DNA from: Comamonadaceae bacterium
GTDB lineage: Bacteria > Pseudomonadota > Gammaproteobacteria > Burkholderiales > Burkholderiaceae_C
Reading direction: 5' to 3'
DNA: 64,000 nucleotides
NCBI GenBank assembly: GCA_947443645.1
Contig: CANEXF010000005.1
Location: 62,001 to 126,000, forward strand
Shown: in pieces, positions 1 through 8,782 of the stretch
How positions within the stretch are numbered: position 1 is the first letter of the stretch
Layout: each line of letters begins with the position of its first letter
Notes under the pieces: model-generated
What the model was told of the DNA's origin: nothing
What the model saw: the letters and a program-made list of their open reading frames with translations, nothing else
The model's database searches: none
Translations under genes and position numbers: made by a program

Positions 1-1256
1 TCGTCTGGCTTGGAAGCATTGCCCTCGATGTAAGGGCTCCATGGCTTGGCCTTGACCGGACCAGGCGTCTTCCACACCACGTTGAACTGGCCGTCGGCCT
101 TGATTTCGCCAATGAACACCGACTTGTGCAGGTGATGGTTCTTCTCGTCCATCTTGGAGACGATGCCGGACGGCGCATTGAAGGTCTGGCCGGCCATCGC
201 GGCGATGACCTTGTCTGTATCGGTGGACTTGGCTTTTTCAACGGCCTGCTTCCACATATTGATGCCGATGTAAGTCGCCTCCATCGGGTCGTTGGTCAAA
301 GGCTTGTCGGAACCGGGCAGCTTCTTGGCTTTTGCATAAGCGGACCACTTCTTGATGAACTCGGTGTTGGCCGGGCTCTTGATGCTCATGAAGTAGTTCC
401 AGGCGGCCAGGTGACCGACCAGCGGTTTGGTGTCCACGCCGCGCAGCTCTTCCTCGCCGACGGAGAAGGCAACGACTGGCACGTCCTTGGCTTTCAGGCC
501 TGCGTTGCCGAGTTCTTTGTAGAAAGGCACGTTGGAGTCGCCGTTGATGGTGGAGACCACCGCTGTCTTGCCGCCTTCGGAGAATTTCTTCACGTCAGCC
601 ACGATGGTCTGGTAGTCCGAGTGGCCAAACGGCGTGTATTTCTCGTCGATGTCCTTGTCGGCCACGCCCTTGCTTTTCAGGTAGGCGCGCAGAATCTTGT
701 TGGTGGTGCGTGGGTAGACATAGTCCGTGCCCAACAGCACCCAGCGCTTGGCGCCGCCGCCAGCCTTGCTCATCAGGTAATCAACAGCCGGAATGGCCTG
801 CTGGTTGGGTGCTGCACCGGTGTAAAACACGTTTTTAGAGAGTTCTTCACCCTCGTACTGCACGGGGTAGAACAGCAAGCCGTTCATTTCTTCGACCACT
901 GGCAACACCGACTTGCGGGACACCGATGTCCAGCAGCCGAAAATCACCGAAACCTTGTCCTGACCCAGCAGCTGCTTGGTTTTCTCAGCAAACAGCGGCC
1001 AGTTAGAAGCCGGGTCAACCACCACGGGCTCGAGCTTCTTGCCGAGCACGCCGCCCTTGGCATTGATCTCGTCAATTGCCATCAGCACGGTGTCTTTCAG
1101 AACGGTCTCGGAAATAGCCATGGTGCCCGACAGGCTGTGCAAGATACCGACCTTGATGGTGTCAGCCGCATGGGCTGGCAGGACGCTCAGGCCTGAGAGG
1201 GCGACAGCGGCGGTAAGCGCTTTAAGCGTAAAACGACGTGATTTCAGACTTTGCAT
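1..1256 (-). CDS. urtA: urea ABC transporter substrate-binding protein UrtA (3' end outside window)
   Basis: Periplasmic binding component of the high-affinity urea ABC transporter UrtABCDE. The reading frame opens at an ATG at 1256 on the minus strand and stays open to the window edge: about 418 codons are seen, close to the usual full length, so only a few residues are missing. The N-terminus MQSLKSRRFTLKALTAA with a cleavage region near AHA is a signal peptide. The mature part starts DTIKVGILHSLSGTMAISE and contains GCWTSVSRKSVLPV and LLFYPVQYEGEE, which I associate with UrtA rather than LivK. The rest of the urt operon would lie to the left, downstream on this strand. The 5' region holds a TTGCA-N6-TGCAA inverted repeat. 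Physiologically it pairs with the urease operon at 24.9 kb. The identification comes from sequence motifs. Confidence 0.93.
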   Translation of the reverse strand, partial: MQSLKSRRFTLKALTAAVALSGLSVLPAHAADTIKVGILHSLSGTMAISETVLKDTVLMAIDEINAKGGVLGKKLEPVVVDPASNWPLFAEKTKQLLGQDKVSVIFGCWTSVSRKSVLPVVEEMNGLLFYPVQYEGEELSKNVFYTGAAPNQQAIPAVDYLMSKAGGGAKRWVLLGTDYVYPRTTNKILRAYLKSKGVADKDIDEKYTPFGHSDYQTIVADVKKFSEGGKTAVVSTINGDSNVPFYKELGNAGLKAKDVPVVAFSVGEEELRGVDTKPLVGHLAAWNYFMSIKSPANTEFIKKWSAYAKAKKLPGSDKPLTNDPMEATYIGINMWKQAVEKAKSTDTDKVIAAMAGQTFNAPSGIVSKMDEKNHHLHKSVFIGEIKADGQFNVVWKTPGPVKAKPWSPYIEGNASKPD

Positions 1257-1488
1257 GGTTGCTTCTCCGTTAGGGTGGTGGTTTGCATCTCGCTGCAAGG
1301 GGACCCCATCCATGGCCTTTAAGCAGCGATGGTCCGATTCTGCGGAGCTCTGCCGCATTCGGAAATACGCCGGGTGGCGTATGCGGCGGCGCCGGGCAGT
1401 CAAAAAACAGGGGCTTGCGAGCCTGTCCGACAGACAAGCATCGTCACGGGGGCTAGGATCAATGGTTTTCCCTCACCAGGCTTTGAGC

Positions 1489-2562
1489 ATGCAAGCAACC
1501 CAAACACCTACGCTGGCCTACGCCGCGACCTCCCCTGCCGCAGCGCTGGCACCCTACGCGCTTGAACGCCGCGCGCCAGGCCAGCTCGATGTGGCAATGG
1601 ACATCCTTTACTGCGGTGTCTGCCACTCTGACCTGCATACAGCGCGCAATGAATGGGGCGGCACCATTTATCCGGTCGTGCCTGGCCACGAAATTGTGGG
1701 CCGCGTGACAGCCGTCGGCAGCCTCGTGACGAAGTTCAAGGTCGGCGACACCGTGGGCGTAGGCTGCATGGTCGACAGCTGCCAGCATTGCAAGCCCTGC
1801 ACCGACGGGCTGGAGCAGTACTGCGACAAGGGCTTTACAGGCACCTACAACGGCCCGGAACAGGGCAGCGGGGCCAACACCTATGGCGGCTATTCCAGCA
1901 GCATCGTGGTGCGCGAGTCCTTTGTGCTGCGCGTCTCGCATGGCGCGGCTGAACTGGCGGCTGTGGCGCCACTGCTGTGCGCCGGCATCACTACTTATTC
2001 GCCGCTGATGCAGTGGAAGGTCGGACCCGGTCACAAGGTGGGCATTGTCGGATTGGGCGGGCTGGGCCACATGGGCGTGAAGATTGCGGCAGCCATGGGC
2101 GCGCATGTGGTGCTGTTCACCACTTCGGCGGACAAACGCGCGGATGCGCTGCGCATGGGCGCCAGCGAAGTCGTGATCTCGAAAAACGCCGATGAAATGG
2201 CCGCGCATGCCGGCAGCTTTGACTTCATCCTCAACACCGTGGCGGCGCCCCATGACCTCGATGCCTTTTTGGTGCTGCTCAAGCTTGACGGCACCATGAC
2301 GCTGGTGGGTGCACCGGCCAGCCCGCACCCTTCGCCTGGCGTGTTCAACCTGATCATGAAGCGCCGCCGCCTGGCGGGCTCCCTGATTGGCGGCATCAAG
2401 GAAACACAGGAGATGCTGGATTTTTGTGCCGCGCACGGCATCGTCTCCGACATTGAAGTCATTCGCATGGCCGAGATCAACACCGCCTACGAGCGCATGC
2501 TCAAAAGCGACGTCAAATACCGCTTTGTGATCGACATGGCGACGCTCAAAGCCGGCGCCTGA
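1489..2562 (+). CDS. zinc-dependent alcohol dehydrogenase, NAD(P)-dependent (cinnamyl-alcohol dehydrogenase-like)
   Basis: Medium-chain dehydrogenase/reductase of 357 residues that would oxidise alcohols or reduce aldehydes with NAD(P). The catalytic-zinc region CGVCHSDLH is near residue 35 and PGHEIVG follows. The structural-zinc cluster CQHCKPCTDGLEQYC is near residue 100. The Rossmann motif GIVGLGGLGHMGVK is near residue 185. The layout matches the YahK/AdhC cinnamyl-alcohol dehydrogenase subfamily. I chose the ATG at 1489 because MQATQTPTLAYAA aligns with family N-termini. An in-frame ATG at 1462 with AGGA upstream is an alternative that adds nine residues. The frame is open much further upstream, which is only GC-rich read-through. 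It is divergent from urtA and looks monocistronic. The physiological substrate cannot be told from sequence. Confidence 0.9.
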   Translation: MQATQTPTLAYAATSPAAALAPYALERRAPGQLDVAMDILYCGVCHSDLHTARNEWGGTIYPVVPGHEIVGRVTAVGSLVTKFKVGDTVGVGCMVDSCQHCKPCTDGLEQYCDKGFTGTYNGPEQGSGANTYGGYSSSIVVRESFVLRVSHGAAELAAVAPLLCAGITTYSPLMQWKVGPGHKVGIVGLGGLGHMGVKIAAAMGAHVVLFTTSADKRADALRMGASEVVISKNADEMAAHAGSFDFILNTVAAPHDLDAFLVLLKLDGTMTLVGAPASPHPSPGVFNLIMKRRRLAGSLIGGIKETQEMLDFCAAHGIVSDIEVIRMAEINTAYERMLKSDVKYRFVIDMATLKAGA

Positions 2563-2687
2563 GCAAAAGCCGCGTGCGCTTGAATGGCTGGACCGACTGG
2601 ACTAAATATTGCCCTCCAGCATGAAAAATGCCAGAACGTCCCCATCTAGAGGGCTTGTCCACACATGAAAACAGTCAGAGGCCAACC

Positions 2688-3110
2688 ATGAACATGTGCA
2701 CGACCCAGCCCACCGCCATCAGGCATCCGGCCTTGGCAAGCCCTCAATGGCGCATGCTGTGGGCCGCGCTGCTGGTTTTAAGCGCAGCCGCAAGCTTTTT
2801 GGCCAGCAGCGCCCACGCCCAGACTGTGGCCACCGCCCCTTCTGCGCCAGCGCCAGTTCCATCCCCTGCCCCGTCAGCGCCGCCGATGCAGGTCAGCCCG
2901 GCGGCGCCTGCCGCGCCCAAATACGCGGCTCAGGATATTGACCGCGTGTTCGGTTTCATCGATGCCAACCGCGACGGCAAGATCAGCCGCGCAGAAGCAG
3001 CAGGCTTTCGCAATATTGCCAAACACTTTGATGCGGCCGATACCAACCACGACGATCTGCTGTCGCGCGAGGAATTTGAAAACGCCCTGAACGGCGGCAA
3101 GCCCCAATAA
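2688..3110 (+). CDS. exported EF-hand calcium-binding protein
   Basis: Small 140-residue protein with an N-terminal hydrophobic stretch (LWAALLVLSAAASF, ending SSAHAQ) that reads as a signal peptide. A proline/alanine-rich spacer follows at about residues 45-75. Two EF-hand loops come next: DANRDGKISRAE near residue 90 and DTNHDDLLSREE near residue 118. The first has the full D-x-N-x-D-G-x-I-x3-E pattern. The second has D instead of G at position 6 but keeps the ligand positions, so both may bind calcium. The start ATG at 2688 has AGAGG about 6 nt upstream. It probably acts in the periplasm as a calcium buffer or sensor; the function is unknown. Neighbours give no hint. Confidence 0.8.
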   Translation: MNMCTTQPTAIRHPALASPQWRMLWAALLVLSAAASFLASSAHAQTVATAPSAPAPVPSPAPSAPPMQVSPAAPAAPKYAAQDIDRVFGFIDANRDGKISRAEAAGFRNIAKHFDAADTNHDDLLSREEFENALNGGKPQ

Positions 3111-3221
3111 TCGCGCCGGCCGATGGCATGCTCAGGCGCCCACAAGCCCCTGGCCACGCTGCACATGCGTGGAACGCTATGATGAAGCGGCCTATGGCAA
3201 AGCTGTCACGCAGCCTTGTCC

Positions 3222-3269
3222 GCTATTTTATTTATAGCTGCCTGCGCCCGTGCAGCGAGCCCAAAAGGC
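3222..3269 (+). repeat. short interspersed repeat, copy 1 (TAGCTGCCTGCGCCCG type)
   Basis: GCTATTTTATTTATAGCTG followed by CCTGCGCCCG and an imperfect GC-rich tail. The same core, in either orientation, occurs near 12.1, 43.5, 52.85 and 63.4 kb, always in or at the edge of intergenic DNA. This copy sits just upstream of the helicase gene and covers its alternative GTG start at 3250. Confidence 0.65.
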
Positions 3270-3306
3270 TTTAAATACCTCAAACCTGAGCCCCAACTGT
3301 TCCGAC

Positions 3307-5751
3307 ATGCATGCCAGTCCCCTCGTCCAGCCGACTGACGAGCCCCCCTTGAAATACCTGGTTGCCGTCCGGGCGCTGTGCGAATTCACGGCCAAGTTCG
3401 GTGACCTGGACCTGCGCTTCACGCCCGCGCCGTCTGCGCAGGAAGGCATGGCTGGTCATGCCATGGTCGCGGCGCGGCGCGGCGACGACTACCAGAGCGA
3501 AGTCAGCCTCGAAGGCGAGTACAAGGAATTGCGCGTGCGCGGCCGGGCCGACGGCTATGACCCGACGCAAAACCAGCTCGAAGAAGTCAAAACCTTCAGA
3601 GGCGACTTGCACGCCATGGCCGACAACCGCCGGCAGCTGCATTGGGCCCAGCTCAAGATTTACGGCTGGCTGCTGTGCCAGGAAAAAGGTCTGGACGAGA
3701 TCAAGCTGGCACTGGTTTATTTTGATATCGCCAATCTCGAAGAAACGCCACTGACCGAGCAATTCAGCGCGGCCTCGCTGAAGGACTACTTTGAGGCGCA
3801 ATGCGAGCGCTTCCTGGTCTGGGCAAGGCAGGAGATGGCGCACCGCCTGGCACGCGACGCGGCCCTGACGGCGCTGGAGTTTCCACACGACAGCTTTCGC
3901 ACCGGACAGCGCGAGCTGGCAGAGGCCGTCTACAAAACCGCCACCGCGGGCAAATGCCTGATGGCGCAGGCCACCACAGGCATTGGTAAAACCATAGGCA
4001 CGGTTTTCCCGCTGCTCAAGGCAACGCCCAGGCAGCGGCTGGATAAACTGTTTTTTCTGGCCGCCAAAACCCCCGGGCGCAGACTCGCGCTGGACGCGCT
4101 GGAGCGCATCCAGCAAAGCGCCAGCGACCGCCTCGCAGCCCTGCCCTTACGGGTGCTGGAGCTGGTGGCGCGCGACAAAGCCTGCGAACACCCCGACAAG
4201 GCCTGCCACGGCGATGCCTGTCCGCTGGCAAAGGGCTTTTATGACCGTCTGCCGCACGCGCGCAGCGCGGCCGTGGCCTACGCCGCCGACGCCGGCATGC
4301 TGGACAAGGCAGCCTTGCGCGAAGTGGCGCTGACGCACCAGGTCTGTCCTTATTACCTGAGCCAGGACCTGGTGACCTGGTCCGACGTGGTGGTGGGCGA
4401 CTACAACTACTACTTTGACAGCAGCGCCCTGCTGCACAGCATGACGGCCAACAACCAGTGGCGCGTCAGCGTGCTGGTGGACGAAGCCCACAACATGATT
4501 GAGCGGGCGCGCAGCATGTATTCCGCGACGCTGGACCAGTCACGGCTGCAGCAGCTGCACGCACAGGCGCCAAAGGCCGTCAGGCCAGCGCTGGAGCGGC
4601 TGAACCGCCACTTCAACGAGCTGCACCAGGTGCAGCTGGAGAACTACCAGGTCTACGCCGAGCTGCCCGTGACCTTTCTCAAAGCGCTGCAGCAGGCCAT
4701 CACGACCATGACCGACTTTCTGGTGGCCAACCCGACGCGCGTGGATGGCGATCTGCAGGCGTTTTATTTTGATGCGCTGCACTTTTCACGCATGTCCGAA
4801 GTGTTTGGCGCGCACTCCATCTTTGACATCAGCTTGAACGATGAGGACCAGTCAGCAAGCAGCGCCATGCAGGGCGGCCAGGGCTGCGCCACACTGAATA
4901 TCCGCAACGTCGTGCCCGCGCCATTTCTTGCGCCGCGCTTTGCAGCAGCCCATTCGGTGGCCTTGTTTTCGGCCACGCTCAGCCCCCAGGACTTTTACCG
5001 CGAGACGCTGGGCATGCCGCAGAGCACCGCCTGGATTGACGTGCAATCGCCCTTCACGCACGAGCAGTTGCGGGTCTCGGCCATGAGCAACATCTCCACG
5101 CGCTACCAGCACCGTGAGCAGTCGCTGGCGCCCATGGCCGAGCTGATGGCGCAGCAGTACGAAGCAGTGCCGGGCAACTACCTGGTGTTTCTGAGCAGTT
5201 ACGACTACCTGCAAAAACTCTGCCAGTACTTCAGGCAGCGCTACCCGCGGGTCCCCACCTGGGAGCAAACTCGCCAGATGGACGAGGCCGGGCGCGAGCA
5301 GTTCCTCGCACGCTTCACGCTGAGCTCGCAAGGCATAGGTTTTGCAGTGCTGGGCGGCGCCTTTGCCGAGGGCGTGGACCTGCCGGGCAGCCGCTTGATA
5401 GGCGCATTCATTGCCACCCTGGGCTTGCCCCAGGTCAACCCGGTCAACGAAGAGATCAAGAAACGCCTGGCCGCGTATTTTGACAACGACGACGCCCAAG
5501 GCAGCCCGGAACCCGACAGGGCCTACAACTACACCTACCTTTATCCGGGCTTGCAAAAAGTGGTGCAGGCCGCTGGCCGCGTGATACGCACACAGTCTGA
5601 CCAGGGCGTGATCTATCTGATGGACGACCGCTTCACACGTGCCGAAGTCATGGACTTGCTGCCGCGCTGGTGGGCCGTTGAGCGGCTGTATGCAAGGCCT
5701 GCAATGGCCGGACGGTCCGGTCTGCCCATCAGGCATTCAACAGAGGTTTGA
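3307..5751 (+). CDS. PD-(D/E)XK nuclease / Rad3-DinG-type superfamily 2 DNA helicase fusion
   Basis: 814-residue protein. Residues about 40-190 resemble a Cas4/RecB-type PD-(D/E)XK nuclease: GRADGYD (D82) followed by LEEVKT (E93, K95), then QLHWAQLKIYG, a typical QxxxY-like helix. From about residue 210 a DinG/XPD-type helicase begins. Walker A is TTGIGKT (K228), with four cysteines at about 300-365 (CEHPDKACHGDACPL, then VCPYY) that suit a 4Fe-4S cluster. VDEAHN is Walker B, LFSATLSP is motif III-like, and QAAGRVIR near the C-terminus is motif VI. It would unwind, and perhaps cut, DNA during repair. I use the ATG at 3307 (MHASPLVQ). A GTG at 3250 would add 19 residues that come from a repeat element. 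The next gene follows almost directly. Confidence 0.87.
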   Translation: MHASPLVQPTDEPPLKYLVAVRALCEFTAKFGDLDLRFTPAPSAQEGMAGHAMVAARRGDDYQSEVSLEGEYKELRVRGRADGYDPTQNQLEEVKTFRGDLHAMADNRRQLHWAQLKIYGWLLCQEKGLDEIKLALVYFDIANLEETPLTEQFSAASLKDYFEAQCERFLVWARQEMAHRLARDAALTALEFPHDSFRTGQRELAEAVYKTATAGKCLMAQATTGIGKTIGTVFPLLKATPRQRLDKLFFLAAKTPGRRLALDALERIQQSASDRLAALPLRVLELVARDKACEHPDKACHGDACPLAKGFYDRLPHARSAAVAYAADAGMLDKAALREVALTHQVCPYYLSQDLVTWSDVVVGDYNYYFDSSALLHSMTANNQWRVSVLVDEAHNMIERARSMYSATLDQSRLQQLHAQAPKAVRPALERLNRHFNELHQVQLENYQVYAELPVTFLKALQQAITTMTDFLVANPTRVDGDLQAFYFDALHFSRMSEVFGAHSIFDISLNDEDQSASSAMQGGQGCATLNIRNVVPAPFLAPRFAAAHSVALFSATLSPQDFYRETLGMPQSTAWIDVQSPFTHEQLRVSAMSNISTRYQHREQSLAPMAELMAQQYEAVPGNYLVFLSSYDYLQKLCQYFRQRYPRVPTWEQTRQMDEAGREQFLARFTLSSQGIGFAVLGGAFAEGVDLPGSRLIGAFIATLGLPQVNPVNEEIKKRLAAYFDNDDAQGSPEPDRAYNYTYLYPGLQKVVQAAGRVIRTQSDQGVIYLMDDRFTRAEVMDLLPRWWAVERLYARPAMAGRSGLPIRHSTEV

Positions 5752-5756
5752 AAAGC

Positions 5757-6224
5757 ATGCAAATGAACTCACGCTGGCTTGCCACACTGCTTTCGGTACT
5801 GACGCTTTTCGCGGTGCTGCGCCTGCCCACGGCTGAGGCTGCAGATGCGCCACCAGCTGTGCAGGAACCAACGCAAACCAAAGTCCACCCATTGATAGGC
5901 AGCTGGAACTGGACAGCCTTCAAAGGCAGCTGCCAGGAGAGCTACCAGTACCGCGCCGATGGCAGCATGGTTAGCCGCAGCGGCGAGGCCCAGGCGCAGT
6001 GGACATACCGCGTCAGCCCGCTTCCCAGCGCCTTGGGGTTTTACAAAGTACTTGAAACCGCCACAGGAAACAACGGCAAGCGCGACTGCTACGGCGACCC
6101 GAGCGAGGAGACCGGAAGCGAACGCATCAAATTCATGCAGCTCAGCCCCTCGCTGCAGCGACTCATTGCCTGCAAGGCTGAATCACTGGCCGCCTGCTAT
6201 GGCCCGCTGGAGCGCACGCCCTGA
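5757..6224 (+). CDS. hypothetical exported protein
   Basis: 155-residue protein with a signal peptide (WLATLLSVLTLFAVLRL, then AEAA). The mature part has two tryptophans in GSWNWTAF and four cysteines (CQES, RDCYGD, IACKAES, AACYG), which could form disulfides in the periplasm. The HPLIGSWNW start recalls small lipocalin-like or extracytoplasmic proteins that begin with a G-x-W strand, but I do not recognise a named family. The ATG at 5757 is preceded by AGAGG at 5742-5746, and a second ATG lies two codons on. It follows the helicase stop within 6 nt, so it may be co-transcribed. It converges with the receiver gene, whose stop starts at the very next base. Confidence 0.65.
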   Translation: MQMNSRWLATLLSVLTLFAVLRLPTAEAADAPPAVQEPTQTKVHPLIGSWNWTAFKGSCQESYQYRADGSMVSRSGEAQAQWTYRVSPLPSALGFYKVLETATGNNGKRDCYGDPSEETGSERIKFMQLSPSLQRLIACKAESLAACYGPLERTP

Positions 6225-6611
6225 TCAGTGCAGCGCATCGCCCGGAGTGACCTGACTGCAGTAGTCAAGAAGCTGTTCGAGCTCATTGCACTTGTCGAAC
6301 ACCGCATCCGAACCCAGCTCGGCGCAGCGCCTGCGCACATCGGCCGTCGCGTAGTTGGTCAGGATCACCACTTTTTGTTCTGCGCGGCGTTTCTGGCAGG
6401 ATTTGAGTACGCCAAAGCCACTGCCTTCCTTGAGAAAAAGGTCAACGATGGCCAGTTGCCAGTCGCTCTTGTGCTCTGCCAGCCAGCGGCCGGCTTGGTC
6501 TTCAGTCTCGGCAAAGGCAATAACCTTGACCGGCGACACCTCTTCGAGCGTCGAGATCAGGTTCTCACGTATCGTCAAGCTGTCTTCAACAATATAGGTA
6601 ATAAGTGCCAT
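6225..6611 (-). CDS. stand-alone response-regulator receiver domain protein
   Basis: 128-residue CheY-like receiver with no output domain. Key residues are visible: acidic pair in YIVEDS near the N-terminus, phosphoacceptor Asp in AIVDLFL near residue 55, Thr in VILTN and Lys in AVFDK. The longer open frame upstream of 6611 contains no family sequence, so I start at ATG 6611 (MALITYIVEDS). No kinase is adjacent. It abuts the convergent exported-protein gene with no spacer. It may act as a phosphate sink or by protein-protein contact; the partner is unknown. Confidence 0.85.
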   Translation of the reverse strand: MALITYIVEDSLTIRENLISTLEEVSPVKVIAFAETEDQAGRWLAEHKSDWQLAIVDLFLKEGSGFGVLKSCQKRRAEQKVVILTNYATADVRRRCAELGSDAVFDKCNELEQLLDYCSQVTPGDALH

Positions 6612-6848
6612 GGAAAATTCACTGCCCTGGAGTTGGAGAGGAACAACTCTCAAATTAGCACAGTGACCAGTATTAAACGTAGCTTGAGGGCGGCCCGTCC
6701 TGTAGGAGAAAAGCCTATGTGGCCAACAGCTTCCGTGCAGCTCTTGCAAACAGCGGTATAAACACGGCAGCCAGAAAGGCGCAGCTGATGGCCTCTCTGG
6801 ACCTCGCAGTTCGCCATGGACGGCCTCAATCAAAGTCAAAGGAATTTC

Positions 6849-7319
6849 ATGCACTTACGTTTTCCCCGCTCGCTTGGACCAGCCGCCTTGGCGCTGTCAT
6901 TGATCACAGCCCAGATGCTTGCATCGGCCTGCTGGGCGCAAACCGATGCGGCCATCAGCGCTGCGAGCAAGGAAGCCGGTGCACTGGTCAGCAAAAGTGG
7001 CCTGGTCTACCGTTCGCTCAAAGACGGCGCCGGCGCCAGTCCACTGGCAGCCGACCGGGTCAAGGTCCACTACAAGGGCAGCTTTCCCGATGGACGTGAA
7101 TTCGACAGCTCCTACAAACGCAACGAGCCCACAGAATTCCCATTGAACCGCGTGATCCCGTGCTGGACCGAAGGCGTGCAATTGATGAAGGTGGGCGGCA
7201 AGGCCAAGCTGACCTGCCCTGCAGCCATTGCCTATGGCGAACGTGGCGCAGGCGGCGTGATACCGCCCAACGCCACCTTGCAGTTCGAGATCGAATTGCT
7301 GGCAATCAACGGCAAATAA
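6849..7319 (+). CDS. exported FKBP-type peptidyl-prolyl cis-trans isomerase
   Basis: 156 residues. An N-terminal signal peptide (LALSLITAQMLASACWAQ) directs it to the periplasm or outer membrane. A single FKBP domain follows: VKVHYKGSFPDGREFDSSY near residue 75, FPLNRVIPCWTEGVQLMKVGGK in the middle (given here as family context), and AYGERGAGGVIPPNATLQFEIEL at the end. This is the pattern of FkpA/Mip-type foldases but with a shorter N-terminal dimerisation part. The start ATG at 6849 follows AAGGA at the right distance. Role inferred: folding of exported proteins. It has no obvious operon partner; the next gene is convergent. Confidence 0.92.
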   Translation: MHLRFPRSLGPAALALSLITAQMLASACWAQTDAAISAASKEAGALVSKSGLVYRSLKDGAGASPLAADRVKVHYKGSFPDGREFDSSYKRNEPTEFPLNRVIPCWTEGVQLMKVGGKAKLTCPAAIAYGERGAGGVIPPNATLQFEIELLAINGK

Positions 7320-7379
7320 GCCAAGCCGCCGCGCGCGGGCAAAGACGCAGGACGAAAGGGCTGCGTCGCTTGCGGACGC

Positions 7380-8774
7380 TCAGGGCCCAACCTGCCAGCC
7401 GCCACCGAGCGCCTGGATCAAGGCCACGGCCGTCGTCTGCCGGTTGGCCATGGTCTGGCCCAGGGCAATGCGCGCATTGAGTGCGGTGGTCTGCGCGGTG
7501 ATGACCTCGGTATAACTGACCTGTCCGCTGCGGTAACGGTTAAGCAGCTGCTGCTCGACCTGGTCGGCCGCTTCGGAGGCCTGGCGGCTGAGCTGCTGCT
7601 GCACCAACAGCACCCGGGTCGCAGCCAACTGGTCTTCCACATCCCTGAAAGCCGCCAGCACCGCCTGCCGGTAAAGCGCGACAGCCTGCGCCCGGCCGGC
7701 TTGAGCGCCTTCGACGCGCGCATCAGTGGCGCCGGCATCAAACAGGACTTGCGCGGCCGACAAGCCTAGCGACCAGACTGTGCTGGACGCAGTAAACAAG
7801 TCGGCAACGCGGGTCGCTCCACTGCCCGCAGAAGCATTCAGACTGAAGCTGGGGTAATAAGCGCTTTTGGCCACGCCAATTTGCGCATTGGCAGCGGCCA
7901 CACGGCGCTCGGCCGCCGCGATATCTGGACGACGCTGCAGCAGCGTGGACGGCACGCTCACGGGCACTTCGGGCACGACGGGCGCCCAGTCGGTGATCGC
8001 AGCTATGCCGAAATTACCTGGTACCTCACCGATCAGCACCGCAATCGCGTGTTCAAACTGTGCACGCTGGCGTTGCAGGCCGGCTTGCTGGGCCTGGGCG
8101 TTGGCCAGCTGGGTTTGGGCCTGCAGCAAATCGGTCTTGGCGACGACGCCAGCGTTATAGCGGTTTTGCGTGATCTCCAGCGCCCGCGCGTAGCCGACCA
8201 GGGTGGTGGCCAGCAAACCCATTTGCGCGTCTTGCTGGCGCAGCGACAAATAGTTGATGGCCAGCGTGCCCTGCGCTGAAAGCTTGGCCGAGGCCAAGTC
8301 AGCAGCACTGGCGGCCGCGGTGGCCGAGGCACCATCAACCACCCGACCCAGGCGTCCCCAGACATCGGGTGCCCAGGCCGCTGCCAGGCCGAGCTGGTAA
8401 TTGCTGCCCGTCGTGGCGCCACTGTCAGAGCGGCTCACGCCGCCATTGAGCGACGCAGAAGGAAACAGCGCCGCCTGCTGCTGGCTGACCAGAGCGCGGG
8501 CCTGCGCATAAGCAGCGACGGCCGCCGCCACGTTCTGGTTGGACACCTCCACGCGTGCCGCCAGACCATTGAGCACCGGGTCAGCAAACAACTGCCACCA
8601 GGGGCCGCGCTCGAGGGCATCGGCAGGCGCTGCAGGCACCCAGCCTTCGGCTTCCTTGTAGGCCGCGGCGCCGGGCGTCGTGGGGCGCTGGTAATCGGGG
8701 CCGACCGCGCAGCCGGCGGCGAGCAGTATCAATGCAGCAAGCGTGACAAGGCGAAGCGAAAAATGTGTGTGCAT
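7380..8774 (-). CDS. outer-membrane efflux lipoprotein, NodT/OprM family
   Basis: 464-residue TolC-like channel subunit with lipobox LLAAGC (Cys22), so it should be lipid-anchored in the outer membrane. The start of the mature part, AVGPDYQRP, is the hallmark of NodT-type factors. Two repeats of the outer-membrane efflux domain are visible, each rich in Ala/Gln/Leu coiled helices (ALVSQQQAALFPS; AQIGVAKSAYYPSFSL). It is the last gene of the efflux operon, 8 nt after the second RND pump, and would form the exit duct for the pump. Confidence 0.95.
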   Translation of the reverse strand: MHTHFSLRLVTLAALILLAAGCAVGPDYQRPTTPGAAAYKEAEGWVPAAPADALERGPWWQLFADPVLNGLAARVEVSNQNVAAAVAAYAQARALVSQQQAALFPSASLNGGVSRSDSGATTGSNYQLGLAAAWAPDVWGRLGRVVDGASATAAASAADLASAKLSAQGTLAINYLSLRQQDAQMGLLATTLVGYARALEITQNRYNAGVVAKTDLLQAQTQLANAQAQQAGLQRQRAQFEHAIAVLIGEVPGNFGIAAITDWAPVVPEVPVSVPSTLLQRRPDIAAAERRVAAANAQIGVAKSAYYPSFSLNASAGSGATRVADLFTASSTVWSLGLSAAQVLFDAGATDARVEGAQAGRAQAVALYRQAVLAAFRDVEDQLAATRVLLVQQQLSRQASEAADQVEQQLLNRYRSGQVSYTEVITAQTTALNARIALGQTMANRQTTAVALIQALGGGWQVGP

Positions 8775-8782
8775 GGCAGGCT

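Noticed and set aside
126-1196. Long plus-strand open frame over urtA.
   Set aside because: It is the antisense frame of urtA, which has strong family motifs.
1283-1307. Possible sigma-54 promoter and inverted repeats upstream of urtA (TGGGGTCCCCTTGC on the minus strand; TTGCA-N6-TGCAA).
   Set aside because: GG and GC are separated by 9 nt, not 10, so it is not a canonical sigma-54 site; the inverted repeats alone do not show a function.
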